Source: JTS-RE37 sp041744575 (GTDB lineage: Bacteria; Bacteroidota; Bacteroidia; Flavobacteriales; Flavobacteriaceae). Taken from it: 64,000 bases of DNA. The position numbers and the translations under genes were made by a program. This document shows, in pieces, positions 51,088 through 59,361 of the stretch (the stretch's first letter is position 1; each line of letters starts with the position of its first letter). The notes beneath the pieces are model-generated. The model did no database searches, was not told the DNA's origin, and worked only from the letters and a program-made list of their open reading frames with translations. The DNA is taken from positions 112,368 to 176,367 of the forward strand of contig JBGTKP010000051.1 of NCBI GenBank assembly GCA_041744575.1. The letters run 5' to 3'.

Positions 51088-52206
51088 ATGAAGAATGTTG
51101 TTTATGGCATGCTGGTCGTACTGGCATTAAGTGCCTGTGGTAAGGGGTCAGATGGTTATACCATCTCCGGAACCCTGACCGGGGATCTGGAGGCGGGCAC
51201 TCAGGTTTTTCTGAAAAAGACGGATGAAAAAAACATGCCTGTCGATGTGGATACCACCACAGTGGAAAATGGAAAATTCACTTTTTCAGGGGCCGCCGGA
51301 GCGCCGGAACTTCACTATATTTTTATTGATCAGATACGCGGAAACATCCCTGTTATTATTGAAGAGGGAACTATCAATGTAAGGGCACAAAAGGACAGTC
51401 TTGCCTTCGCCGAAATGGAGGGAACGGAACAAAACGATCTGTTCACCGCCTTTTTGGAGGGTTCACGTGCGCTGTCATTCAGAGCAATGTCCATGCAGGA
51501 TGACATGAGGTCTACCAGTACAGAAAAGGATTCTGCCACCAGGGAAGCCGCTATTGCCTCTTTAAGGGATGAATATGTCGAGCTGCAGGATGAAGCTAAA
51601 AAATTTGAACTGGATTTTGCAAAAGACAACCCCAATGCCCTTATTTCGGCTTTGATCATAGATAAAGCCCTAAGCACAAAGGCCCTTTCAGATGCCGAAG
51701 TAAAGGTGCTTTACGATGCGCTTAGCCCTGAGATCAAGGAAAGTAACGTTGGAAAGAAAATCATGGAAAAACTGAGCAAATCGGAAGCCACCTCAATTGG
51801 TTCAAAAGCTCCTAACTTCTCCGCTCCTACCCCGACCGGGGAAGAGCTGGCTTTGCACGATGTGCTCGGAAAAGCCACCATTCTGGATTTCTGGGCGGCC
51901 TGGTGCAAACCCTGCAGGGCCGAAAATCCCAATGTCGTGGAAGTATACAATAAGTACAGGGGAAAGGGTCTGAGTATTCTCGGCGTATCTCTGGACAGGA
52001 CCGCAGAAGACTGGAAAAAGGCGATCAAGGATGACGGTTTGGACTGGAATCATGTTTCCAATGTCAATTATTTTGATGAAATCGCTCAGTTATACAATGT
52101 GAATGCCATTCCCGCCACCTTTATCCTTGATGAGAACGGAGTGATCGTGGCAAAAGATCTTCGGGGTGCTGCCCTGGAACAAAAAATAGCCGAACTCCTC
52201 GATTGA
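51088..52206 (+). CDS. TlpA-like thiol-disulfide oxidoreductase lipoprotein with DUF4369
   Basis: 372 residues. Lipoprotein signal (KNVVYGMLVVLALSACG), an N-terminal DUF4369-like beta domain (about 20-130, YTISGTLTGDLEAGTQVFLKKTD), a helical linker, and a C-terminal thioredoxin-like domain (about 235-372) with the active site WAAWCKPCRAENP. It would reduce periplasmic disulfides at the outer or inner membrane. Own promoter and terminator; the IS3 copy lies just beyond. Confidence 0.93.
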   Translation: MKNVVYGMLVVLALSACGKGSDGYTISGTLTGDLEAGTQVFLKKTDEKNMPVDVDTTTVENGKFTFSGAAGAPELHYIFIDQIRGNIPVIIEEGTINVRAQKDSLAFAEMEGTEQNDLFTAFLEGSRALSFRAMSMQDDMRSTSTEKDSATREAAIASLRDEYVELQDEAKKFELDFAKDNPNALISALIIDKALSTKALSDAEVKVLYDALSPEIKESNVGKKIMEKLSKSEATSIGSKAPNFSAPTPTGEELALHDVLGKATILDFWAAWCKPCRAENPNVVEVYNKYRGKGLSILGVSLDRTAEDWKKAIKDDGLDWNHVSNVNYFDEIAQLYNVNAIPATFILDENGVIVAKDLRGAALEQKIAELLD

Positions 52207-52230
52207 GATCGGAACCTCTGAATAAATTGA

Positions 52231-52254
52231 GCCGCAGAAGATGCGGCTTTTTTT
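52231..52254 (+). terminator. Intrinsic terminator after the TlpA-like gene
   Basis: GCCGCA (52231-52236), loop, TGCGGC (52242-52247), then a T-run to 52254. Confidence 0.85.
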
Positions 52255-52333
52255 ATTTGAGGTAACGCTGTCATCCGCCTGATGTTACTTTATTGTCACG
52301 TCCTAAAATACGGCTACAGATTAATACTTGTTT

Positions 52334-53191
52334 TTAAGCGGCATATTGGTGCACGTAATTAGGTGTTCTATAATCTAAAGATAAATGTAATCGTTTTGTG
52401 TTGTACAACTTGATTGCATTTTTGGTCGCATTTTTAGCGTGGATAACGCTGGTAAATGTCTGGTCTAGATAAAACTCGTCTTTGAGTATTCCGTTGACCC
52501 TTTCGGCTAGGGCGTTTTCATAGCAATGGTTTTCTTCGGTCATGCTGATTTCTATCTTTTTTCTTTTCAATATTTGTGTGTAAATGTTGCTACAGTATTG
52601 AATCCCCCTGTCCGAATGGTGAATGAGCTGTTTAACGTTCTTGGCATTGTAAATTGCTTTGTTGAGTGCCCTTACACAACCTTTGAGTTCAAGACTGTCA
52701 CTTAGGTCGAAGCCTACTATTTTTCTTGAATACATGTCCGTTATGAGCGCTAGATAGCAGAATCCTTGTACGGTCCTGATATAGGTGATATCCGAGGCCC
52801 AAACTTGATCGGGTCTATTGATTTTCAGGTCTTTTATAATGTTCCCATATTTATAGAACCGATGGTGTGAGTTGGTCGTTCTGGAGGAATACTTTTTTCT
52901 CCTAATGAGCAGCCCGTTCTCCCTCAGGATACGGAACAGCTGGTCCCTTCCGATTTTCAGGTGTTGCTTTTGAAAGTCTTTACTTAATGACTTCATCAGT
53001 TTTCTGGTGCCTTCCCTAGGAAGCGTTTTTCTGCTTTTTCGAACGAGGTCGACTACGGTCTGTTCCATTCGTTTTTTACCAACAAACCGTTTTTGGAATT
53101 TGTAGTAGGCATCTCTTTTTAGATCGAATGCATCACAGATAGCGTCTATGGTGAAGCGTCTGTCCTTTCTATTTTTCGGTGCTGTTTTCAT
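52334..53191 (-). CDS. IS3 transposase OrfB (DDE integrase)
   Basis: 285 residues. The rve/DDE catalytic acids are Asp in VWASDITYIRT, Asp in IHHSDRGIQYC and Glu in ENALAERVNGILKDEF. A helix-turn-helix-like HTH_21 region precedes (RDQLFRILRENGLLIRRKKY). It starts at ATG 53191, and TAATG shares bases with the OrfA stop, so translation coupling rather than a frameshift is likely, though a -1 frameshift fusion cannot be excluded. Confidence 0.95.
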   Translation of the reverse strand: MKTAPKNRKDRRFTIDAICDAFDLKRDAYYKFQKRFVGKKRMEQTVVDLVRKSRKTLPREGTRKLMKSLSKDFQKQHLKIGRDQLFRILRENGLLIRRKKYSSRTTNSHHRFYKYGNIIKDLKINRPDQVWASDITYIRTVQGFCYLALITDMYSRKIVGFDLSDSLELKGCVRALNKAIYNAKNVKQLIHHSDRGIQYCSNIYTQILKRKKIEISMTEENHCYENALAERVNGILKDEFYLDQTFTSVIHAKNATKNAIKLYNTKRLHLSLDYRTPNYVHQYAA

Positions 53192-53568
53192 TAGGGCTCG
53201 ATGTTTAAGTTTTTTTTTAGTTCCTCAACATCCTTATATCCCAGGTTTTCGGCGGCCACTTCAAGATAGCTGTCGGTAACAAGCTTATCCAGGTCCTTTT
53301 TGATAAGAAGGTCCTTGAGTTGCTTTAGCTCTTTCTGCAGGGCTTTTATACGGGTGAATTCATCGTCTTTCTGCACGGTTACACGGGTGTTCATTAAATC
53401 TTTACGGCCATACTTCTTGATCCATACGTTTATGGTACTGGATTGTATCCCGTAAGTTAATGCAATTTGTCTTTTGGAATGGTTTCCTTTGGTAAGTTCC
53501 GCGAGGATCTTGAGTTTAAAGCTTTCGCTATAACGTCTTACATATCCATCATTTTTATACATATACAT
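53191..53568 (-). CDS. IS3 transposase OrfA
   Basis: 125 residues. An N-terminal helix-turn-helix (SESFKLKILAELTKGNHSKR, then GIQSSTINVWIKKYG) binds the element ends, followed by a coiled coil (IKALQKELKQLKDLLIKKDLDKL). It ends one base into the OrfB start. The pair is complete and undisrupted. Confidence 0.92.
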   Translation of the reverse strand: MYMYKNDGYVRRYSESFKLKILAELTKGNHSKRQIALTYGIQSSTINVWIKKYGRKDLMNTRVTVQKDDEFTRIKALQKELKQLKDLLIKKDLDKLVTDSYLEVAAENLGYKDVEELKKNLNIEP

Positions 53569-53661
53569 TTGTTTTTTGTATACATATTTCAGGACGGGTC
53601 ATATGTTATGGCAACACTGTGCGCATATTTACCGTGGCGACTGCGAATACCCATTACAACT

Positions 53662-53695
53662 AAAAAGGCCGTCTGATAAGCTTCAGAAGGCCTTT
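53662..53695 (-). terminator. Hairpin terminator after the LVIVD-type lipoprotein gene
   Basis: On the minus strand AAAGGCC and its partner GGCCTTT (53664-53670 and 53689-53695) pair, with inner pairing TCTGA/TCAGA, and a U-run follows. It lies 24 bases past the gene's stop. Confidence 0.8.
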
Positions 53696-53718
53696 GTATA
53701 CGTTTTTATTTCGTAGGA

Positions 53719-55365
53719 TCAGAGCTTATTGTTCAGGTCGATGAAGTTTCCTTTGATCACAGAAGAACTTTTCTTTTCTACGGACCCGGTAATGAGGACT
53801 ATCGAAGCTGGCCCTATAAATTCTAGGGTGGCGTTTTCTTCCAGAATGAGCTTGCCGTAGATCTCCAAAGTACCTTCAACACGGAAGGTTGCTCCCTTTT
53901 CCACTTTCAGGTCCTTCATTTTTTTATTCGTTCCAACTGCCAAAAGTCCTCTCATCTCAAATAAACCGTTGTCATCTATATCGACGTCATTCGTTGAAGT
54001 CCAGGATCCGCAGAGAAGCAATGATCCTTCAACGTTGATCGAACTAAAACTTTTCGCACCGGTATACTCCTTTACCTGCCCCTTACTCACCGTCAGTTTG
54101 GAGCTGCCGATATACAGAGGTTTGAGAAGACATCTTGAAAGCAGCGAAGGTGCAGGTTTATTCATTTTTATGATGTACAGACCTTCCCTGCCCGATGCGG
54201 CGAAAATATAGTCTTCCCTGGATGCCACAAAATTGGTCGAACCTTCAAGATCTATGATGCCGTAGAGGTCGGTGTTATCTGCGTCCTTTTCTGCAAGACA
54301 TAGTCCGGCGCCGCCGTTGGCCATTAAAATTACATCTTCATTGAATGCCACGGCATTCGTATTTATATCGGATGCTGCTACCCCTTCCGGATTGATCAAA
54401 ATGGGGATATAGGAAAGCAGGTTACCACCTGAATAGCTATAGATTCCGGCGCCTTTACCGGCTTCTGCCACAACAATCCTGTCGTCCTGAAAATCGATGG
54501 TCTTCTTGGATTCAGATCCGAAATCGGTATCAATGGGGATTTCCTTGATGGTTTGAAATGCGGAGCTTATGACCCGGACCCCGCTGCTGGCATCAAGCAG
54601 GGCGATATTCCCGTTTGACATGGCTACCCCGCGCAGGTCAGCATAGGGAATTTCATTGGCGGTAGTCATATTATTCTTGTTATACGCTGTAAGTGTTCCT
54701 TCTTTTCCACTGGTCACATATACGAAGTTGCCATTGACAAGTACATCGTTGGCATTATATCCCTGCTGAAAGCCGTAAGTAATCCCTGAAGCCGTGCTCA
54801 GCTTTCCGTTCGGGCATGAAATTTTGACTACAAAGGCGTTAGAGGTAGCCGTGGCGGATAGTTCCGCATCTACGCCTCCTACAGCATAAACATAACCATT
54901 TTCATATTCAACGGAGTTGATATCGGCGTTGAGATACATCAGCTGCGAACTCACAACCGGCTTATGAGGGTCGGAAACATTAATTACCTGGATGGCCCCA
55001 AAATAAGTCGCTCCCGCTGTATTATAGGAGACATACGCGAAGTTTCCATCCAGATCTACGTGCGTCGCAGTGATAGGACCCCTACCCGGATAGGTCGGAG
55101 GCTCAATCTGAGCGACGAGTGTCAATGGATAGTCTCCTGCCTGGTCTCCGTCCTTTGAAGCCAGACCTTTACGAGTGATGGTTGCTTCTTCCACAATACC
55201 CAGCACCCCGGATTTGGCATAGCTGACACTTCCCTGGAGTTTTTCCTCAGAATTTTCTATCACTACATTTTGTTGTAGATCGTCCTGGAAGACGGTAGTT
55301 TCGTCGCTGCAGGAAAAAGTGCATCCCATAAGGATCAGGGAGGTGATTGCATATTTTGTATTCAT
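53719..55365 (-). CDS. LVIVD-repeat-like beta-propeller lipoprotein
   Basis: 548 residues with a lipoprotein signal (SLILMGCTFSC). Residues ~70-390 form repeated propeller strands of the LVIVD type (HVDLDGNFAYVSYN, IQVINVSDPHKPVVSSQL, VYAVGGVDAEL, FVYVTSGKEGTLTAYN). The C-terminal ~150 residues form a right-handed beta-helix-like fold (LLLCGSWTSTNDVDIDDNGLFEMRG, FRVEGTLEIYGKLILEENATLEFIG). Likely surface-exposed; function unknown. Confidence 0.82.
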   Translation of the reverse strand: MNTKYAITSLILMGCTFSCSDETTVFQDDLQQNVVIENSEEKLQGSVSYAKSGVLGIVEEATITRKGLASKDGDQAGDYPLTLVAQIEPPTYPGRGPITATHVDLDGNFAYVSYNTAGATYFGAIQVINVSDPHKPVVSSQLMYLNADINSVEYENGYVYAVGGVDAELSATATSNAFVVKISCPNGKLSTASGITYGFQQGYNANDVLVNGNFVYVTSGKEGTLTAYNKNNMTTANEIPYADLRGVAMSNGNIALLDASSGVRVISSAFQTIKEIPIDTDFGSESKKTIDFQDDRIVVAEAGKGAGIYSYSGGNLLSYIPILINPEGVAASDINTNAVAFNEDVILMANGGAGLCLAEKDADNTDLYGIIDLEGSTNFVASREDYIFAASGREGLYIIKMNKPAPSLLSRCLLKPLYIGSSKLTVSKGQVKEYTGAKSFSSINVEGSLLLCGSWTSTNDVDIDDNGLFEMRGLLAVGTNKKMKDLKVEKGATFRVEGTLEIYGKLILEENATLEFIGPASIVLITGSVEKKSSSVIKGNFIDLNNKL

Positions 55366-55519
55366 AAGCAGGTCTATTAATTAGATTTGGGTTCATATCT
55401 AACGTCAAAATTGGCCGAAAGGTATATTTTACGGGGATAATTTCGACCATCCGGCTTAGAAAGCCGATTTGTCGTATTTGCACAGGAAGGAACCTGTAAA
55501 TAAAGGAAGTAACAAGGAT

Positions 55520-56167
55520 TCAGATTTTTCCTAACTTTTGTAGGACGAATAGTATGAGAATCGGAATGGCGAGGAGCAAGACCATCAGGGTTTCATCAAC
55601 CAGCAGCTGCGGCCTGAACAACAAGGTACTTACATACCCCCCAATGGCCCCTCCAAAATGTGCGGTATGGCCAATATTGCCCTGCCGGCTTTTCATGCCG
55701 TATATGGAATACAACATATACCCTATGCCCAGAATATAAGCCGGCAAGGGGATTGGAATGAACATCAGCGCCAGGCGCATATCGGGATACAGCAGGATGG
55801 CAGAATACAATATACCTGTAACCGCCCCACTGGCACCCACAGCACTGTAGTAAGGCTCATCCCTGTGAAAAAATAAGGCCAGCAGGCTTCCGGCGATCAG
55901 GCTGATAAAGTAAATCATTAGAAATCTCCCCGGCCCGAACCATTGTATCACCACATCGGCAAAAAAATAAAGCGTAAACATGTTCAGGAACAGGTGGGCA
56001 ATATCCACGTGGAGAAAGCCGGAGGTAATCATACGCTCCTTCTGGCCTGATTGTATTTGCGCGATCCCGAACTTATAACGTTCAAAAAAGATTCTGTCAC
56101 CAAATCCCTTAAGGGAAACAATCACATTGACCGCAAGGATCACAATGGTCGCCAGATGCATATTCAT
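55520..56167 (-). CDS. Rhomboid-family intramembrane serine protease
   Basis: The ATG at 56167 (MNMHLATIVILAVNV) is chosen because the earlier frame start at 56194 lies inside a -7 promoter box. About 215 residues, six transmembrane segments. Catalytic Ser113 (AVGASGAVTG) and His170 (HTAHFGGAIGG) are both present, as is the HLFLNMF motif. It would cleave membrane proteins within or near the lipid bilayer. It shares a palindromic promoter with the divergent acyltransferase gene. Confidence 0.92.
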   Translation of the reverse strand: MNMHLATIVILAVNVIVSLKGFGDRIFFERYKFGIAQIQSGQKERMITSGFLHVDIAHLFLNMFTLYFFADVVIQWFGPGRFLMIYFISLIAGSLLALFFHRDEPYYSAVGASGAVTGILYSAILLYPDMRLALMFIPIPLPAYILGIGYMLYSIYGMKSRQGNIGHTAHFGGAIGGYVSTLLFRPQLLVDETLMVLLLAIPILILFVLQKLGKI

Positions 56168-56191
56168 GAAAACCTCAATTATAATTCGTGC

Positions 56192-56209
56192 CAAATATAG
56201 CTATATTTG
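56192..56209. promoter_or_regulatory. Divergent promoter in an 18-bp perfect palindrome
   Basis: CAAATATAGCTATATTTG is a perfect palindrome. Each half is a TATATTTG -7 box, one on the minus strand (56199 to 56192) for the rhomboid gene and one on the plus strand (56202-56209) for the acyltransferase gene. The two boxes are back to back with only 2 bases between them. Confidence 0.75.
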
Positions 56210-56227
56210 CCAATAGATTCCGTGCGC

Positions 56228-57115
56228 ATGCAACTTCTGGTTTATATCCTTGCCTACCCTTTTTTATGGCTTATTTCCGTTCTTCCGCATCGCCTGTTTT
56301 ACCTGTTTTCAGATCTTGTTTTCTTCCTGGTATTTTATGTTGTGGGCTATCGTAAAAATGTGGTTCTTGACAACCTGCAACTCGTCTTTCCTGAAAAGTC
56401 TTTAAAAGAACTATTATACATTCGTAAAGCATTTTACCGCCATTTGTGTGATGTATTCCTTGAAATGATCAAAACCATGAACCTCCACCCGGAGACGATC
56501 GGGCAGCGTTTTACCGTTACCAACAAGGAATTGCTGCAGGAATTGGAAAAATCCGGAAGCGTCATGCTCCTTTGCGCCCACTATGCCAATTGGGAATGGG
56601 TGATCAGCATCAACAACTACTTAACTTCCCGCGGGTACGCTGTATACCAGAAGATCAATAATATTTATTTTGAAAGGCTCATCAACCGAATCAGAAAGCG
56701 ATGGAACACCATCCCAATCACCCAAAAGGAAACCATCAAAAAGGTGATCCGCAATGAAGAGAAAGGGATAAAAGCTGTTTATGGGTTGGTGAGCGATCAG
56801 TCTCCACAGATTCATGGCAATCCCTACTGGAGCAGCTTTCTGGGGGTAAAGGTGCCGATTTTTAATGGCGCTGAAGTCCTGGCAAGACGACTCGATCTGG
56901 CGGTTGTTTATCTCAAAGTAAATAAAGTAAAGCGCGGGTTCTATACCGCTACTTTTGTACCAATCACGCGATCAGGGGGCCAGACACCCGAACATTGGAT
57001 CACTGAGCAATTTTTGAAGCTTGCCGAAGAACAGATAAGGGAAAAACCGGAATACTACCTGTGGACACACAGGCGTTGGAAACATATGGACAAGGTTCCG
57101 GCCCGGGCAGTCTGA
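56228..57115 (+). CDS. LpxL/HtrB-like lysophospholipid acyltransferase
   Basis: The ATG at 56228 (MQLLVYILAYPFLW) is preferred to a TTG that lies within the promoter box. 295 residues. An N-terminal membrane segment is followed by the acyltransferase motif HYANWEWVI (HX4E, as in LpxL). Family members add acyl chains to lipid A or lysophospholipids in the inner membrane. The substrate in Bacteroidota is not fully settled. Transcribed divergently from the rhomboid gene. Confidence 0.9.
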   Translation: MQLLVYILAYPFLWLISVLPHRLFYLFSDLVFFLVFYVVGYRKNVVLDNLQLVFPEKSLKELLYIRKAFYRHLCDVFLEMIKTMNLHPETIGQRFTVTNKELLQELEKSGSVMLLCAHYANWEWVISINNYLTSRGYAVYQKINNIYFERLINRIRKRWNTIPITQKETIKKVIRNEEKGIKAVYGLVSDQSPQIHGNPYWSSFLGVKVPIFNGAEVLARRLDLAVVYLKVNKVKRGFYTATFVPITRSGGQTPEHWITEQFLKLAEEQIREKPEYYLWTHRRWKHMDKVPARAV

Positions 57116-57173
57116 ATGGCTGCTTCGGGACCGGAGACTGGAATGCCTGGGACCATATAAAAATCAGGTGTCT

Positions 57174-58562
57174 TTAATGAGCCACCAGTTCCCGTATTTC
57201 AGTGATAAATCGATCTGCGACTTTATCAGCCATTGCCTGGCTGCCAGCCTCTGTATAGATCCTGATGATCGGCTCCGTATTGGATTTTCTGAGATGCACC
57301 CAATATTCAGGAAAATCGATTTTTACGCCATCTATAGTGGATATGTTTTGATCAGCATAGTTGTCCGCCATGGAACTTAATAGTTCATCGACATTCAGAT
57401 CAGGGGTAAGTTCCATTTTCTTCTTACTCATATAATAGGAAGGATAACTGTCGCGAAGGTCCTGAACCGTGCCTCCTCGTTCTGCCAGCAACATCAGAAA
57501 CAGGGCGGTACCCACGAGGGCGTCCCTGCCATAGTGACTGTCGGGATAGATGACGCCTCCATTGCCTTCACCGCCGATGACGGCTTTTGTATCCTTCATT
57601 TTCCGGACCACATTCACCTCACCCACAGCAGCCGCATGATACTTTCCGCCGTGTTTCTCGGTAACATCCCTGAGCGCCCGGGAGGAAGAGAGATTGGATA
57701 CCGTATCTCCCCTGGTTTTGCCAAGGACATAATCCGCACAGGCCACCAGGGTATATTCTTCCCCGAATATTTCTCCGGTATCGCTGATAAATGCCAGCCG
57801 GTCCACGTCCGGATCGACTACGATCCCTAAGTCGGCTTTTTCCGCAACCACGCGTTTACAGATCTCCCCAAGGTGTTCTTTTAAGGGTTCGGGGTTGTGC
57901 GGGAAATCTCCCGTTGGCTCGCAATAAAGCTTTATAACAGTTACACCGAGAGCCTCCAGTAATTTTGGAATGGCAATGCCCCCTGAAGAGTTTACCGCGT
58001 CCACAACCACCTTCAATCCGGCAGCGCGGATAGCGGATGCATTAACCAGGTCAAGGTTAAGTACTTCCTCGACGTGGATGTCAAAATAGGCATCATTGGA
58101 GGTCACCGTGCCCAGGTCATCCACCTTCGCAAATTCAAAATCTTCCCTTTCTGCCAGATCAAGAATAACAGCGCCTTGTTCCGCATCAAGGAATTCTCCG
58201 GCTTCATTTAGTAATTTGAGGGCGTTCCACTGTTTCGGATTATGGCTGGCTGTCAGGATGATACCCCCGTCCGCCCTTTCCAGGGGTACCGCCAGTTCAA
58301 CCGTTGGGGTAGTCGAAAGGCCAAGATCAATAATATCGATGCCAAGGCCCACCAGGGTGGCGGTCACCAGCTGCTGGATCATCTCCCCGGAGATCCTCGC
58401 GTCACGGCCAATGACCACTTTTAAATCCTGTTTATCTGCATACCCTTTCAGCCATGTACCGTAGGCAGCTGCAAATTTAACGGCATCCACAGGGGTGAGG
58501 TTGTCATTTGTCCTGCCGCCTATTGTCCCGCGAATTCCGGAAATGGATTTTATTAAAGTCAT
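57174..58562 (-). CDS. glmM: Phosphoglucosamine mutase-type phosphohexomutase
   Basis: The ATG at 58562 (MTLIKSISGIRGTIGG) gives 462 residues; the much longer open frame upstream is a shadow of the gene on the other strand and lies beyond the promoter. The phosphoserine loop is GIILTASHNPKQWNALK, and the metal-binding acids are in VVDPDVDRLAFISD. GEGNGGVIYP and the C-terminal SNTEPIIRIYTEA close the sugar pocket. GlmM interconverts glucosamine-6- and -1-phosphate for cell wall precursors; phosphomannomutase activity cannot be excluded. Confidence 0.9.
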   Translation of the reverse strand: MTLIKSISGIRGTIGGRTNDNLTPVDAVKFAAAYGTWLKGYADKQDLKVVIGRDARISGEMIQQLVTATLVGLGIDIIDLGLSTTPTVELAVPLERADGGIILTASHNPKQWNALKLLNEAGEFLDAEQGAVILDLAEREDFEFAKVDDLGTVTSNDAYFDIHVEEVLNLDLVNASAIRAAGLKVVVDAVNSSGGIAIPKLLEALGVTVIKLYCEPTGDFPHNPEPLKEHLGEICKRVVAEKADLGIVVDPDVDRLAFISDTGEIFGEEYTLVACADYVLGKTRGDTVSNLSSSRALRDVTEKHGGKYHAAAVGEVNVVRKMKDTKAVIGGEGNGGVIYPDSHYGRDALVGTALFLMLLAERGGTVQDLRDSYPSYYMSKKKMELTPDLNVDELLSSMADNYADQNISTIDGVKIDFPEYWVHLRKSNTEPIIRIYTEAGSQAMADKVADRFITEIRELVAH

Positions 58563-58581
58563 AGGAGTTAAAAAGTTTTTG

Positions 58582-58589
58582 CAAATATA
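58582..58589 (-). promoter_or_regulatory. -7 box TATATTTG for the phosphohexomutase gene
   Basis: Exact TAnnTTTG match on the minus strand, 19 bases upstream of the ATG at 58562. It confirms the start. Confidence 0.75.
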
Positions 58590-58652
58590 CAGGACTGCCA
58601 TGAATCCTATTCTTCGAATTATTATTTTCGGGATCGGAATACCCTGATCAAC

Positions 58653-59243
58653 ATGAATTATCTGGCGCATATCTATCTTTCGTTCGGGGACCGGGAAATC
58701 ACGCTTGGCAATTTTATTGCAGACAGCATCCGGGGAAACCAGTATAAGCACCTTCCCATCCGGATACAAAAAGGGATCCTGCTCCACCGCGACATAGACA
58801 GTTTTACCGACAGCCATCCAGTACCGAAGATGAGCAGCAAAAAGCTGCACAAAAAATACAGTCATTACAGCAGGGTGATAGTCGATATTTATTACGATCA
58901 TTTCCTGGCGAAGAACTGGGCAGATTATTCTCCTACGCCCCTGGAGGTTTTCGTAGAACAATTCTATGACCTGCTGGAAGAGCACTATGCCATTTTGCCG
59001 GAAGGGGTTCAGCGGATGATGCCCTATATGATCGGTGATAACTGGCTCTGCAATTATGGCAACCTCGACGGCATTGCCAGGGTTCTGAATGGGATGAACC
59101 GAAGGACCAGGAACTTGTCCAGAATGAACTATGCAATCGTTGATCTTAAGGCCCATTATGAGGAATTTGAGAACGAATTCAGGATTTTTTTCGACGAACT
59201 CTGTACCTATTCCAAAGAAAGATACCGGCTAAGGGCCAAATAG
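58653..59243 (+). CDS. ACP phosphodiesterase (AcpH-like)
   Basis: 196 residues matching the ACP phosphodiesterase family: MNYLAHIYLSFGDREITLGNFIADSI at the N-terminus, GILLHRDIDSFTDSHPVP, and VIVDIYYDHFLAKNW, an HD-like fold with conserved His and Asp. It would remove the 4'-phosphopantetheine arm from holo-ACP. Divergent from the phosphohexomutase gene. It is notable that the window also encodes a dedicated ACP (19386-19643). Confidence 0.92.
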   Translation: MNYLAHIYLSFGDREITLGNFIADSIRGNQYKHLPIRIQKGILLHRDIDSFTDSHPVPKMSSKKLHKKYSHYSRVIVDIYYDHFLAKNWADYSPTPLEVFVEQFYDLLEEHYAILPEGVQRMMPYMIGDNWLCNYGNLDGIARVLNGMNRRTRNLSRMNYAIVDLKAHYEEFENEFRIFFDELCTYSKERYRLRAK

Positions 59244-59361
59244 AAGGCAGAACTTCTCTGGACCCATCGAATCTGCCGGACAGCGGCTGCCCTGTCCTGA
59301 TACGTTCTTCGGACCTCTTTTCTTTTTGATTAATTGCTTACCTTTTAAGTAAAATTTATCT

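Larger units (their letters stand above)
52294..53601 (-). mobile_element. Complete IS3-family insertion sequence, 1308 bp
   Basis: The ends are imperfect inverted repeats: TGTCACGTCCTAAAATACGG at 52294 and, on the other strand, TGACCCGTCCTGAAATATGT at 53601, both beginning TG. A TAT on each side (52291-52293 and 53602-53604) is a 3-bp target duplication. The element carries orfA and orfB on the minus strand and sits in the gap between the TlpA-like gene and the LVIVD-type lipoprotein gene. No gene is interrupted. The intact ends and target duplication suggest that it is recent and possibly still active. Confidence 0.92.

Noticed and set aside
57174..59156. A 660-codon minus-strand frame that extends far upstream of the phosphohexomutase
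   Set aside because: Codons before 58562 have no homology, run antisense through the ACP phosphodiesterase gene and lie beyond the -7 box at 58582-58589. The ATG at 58562 matches the family start.
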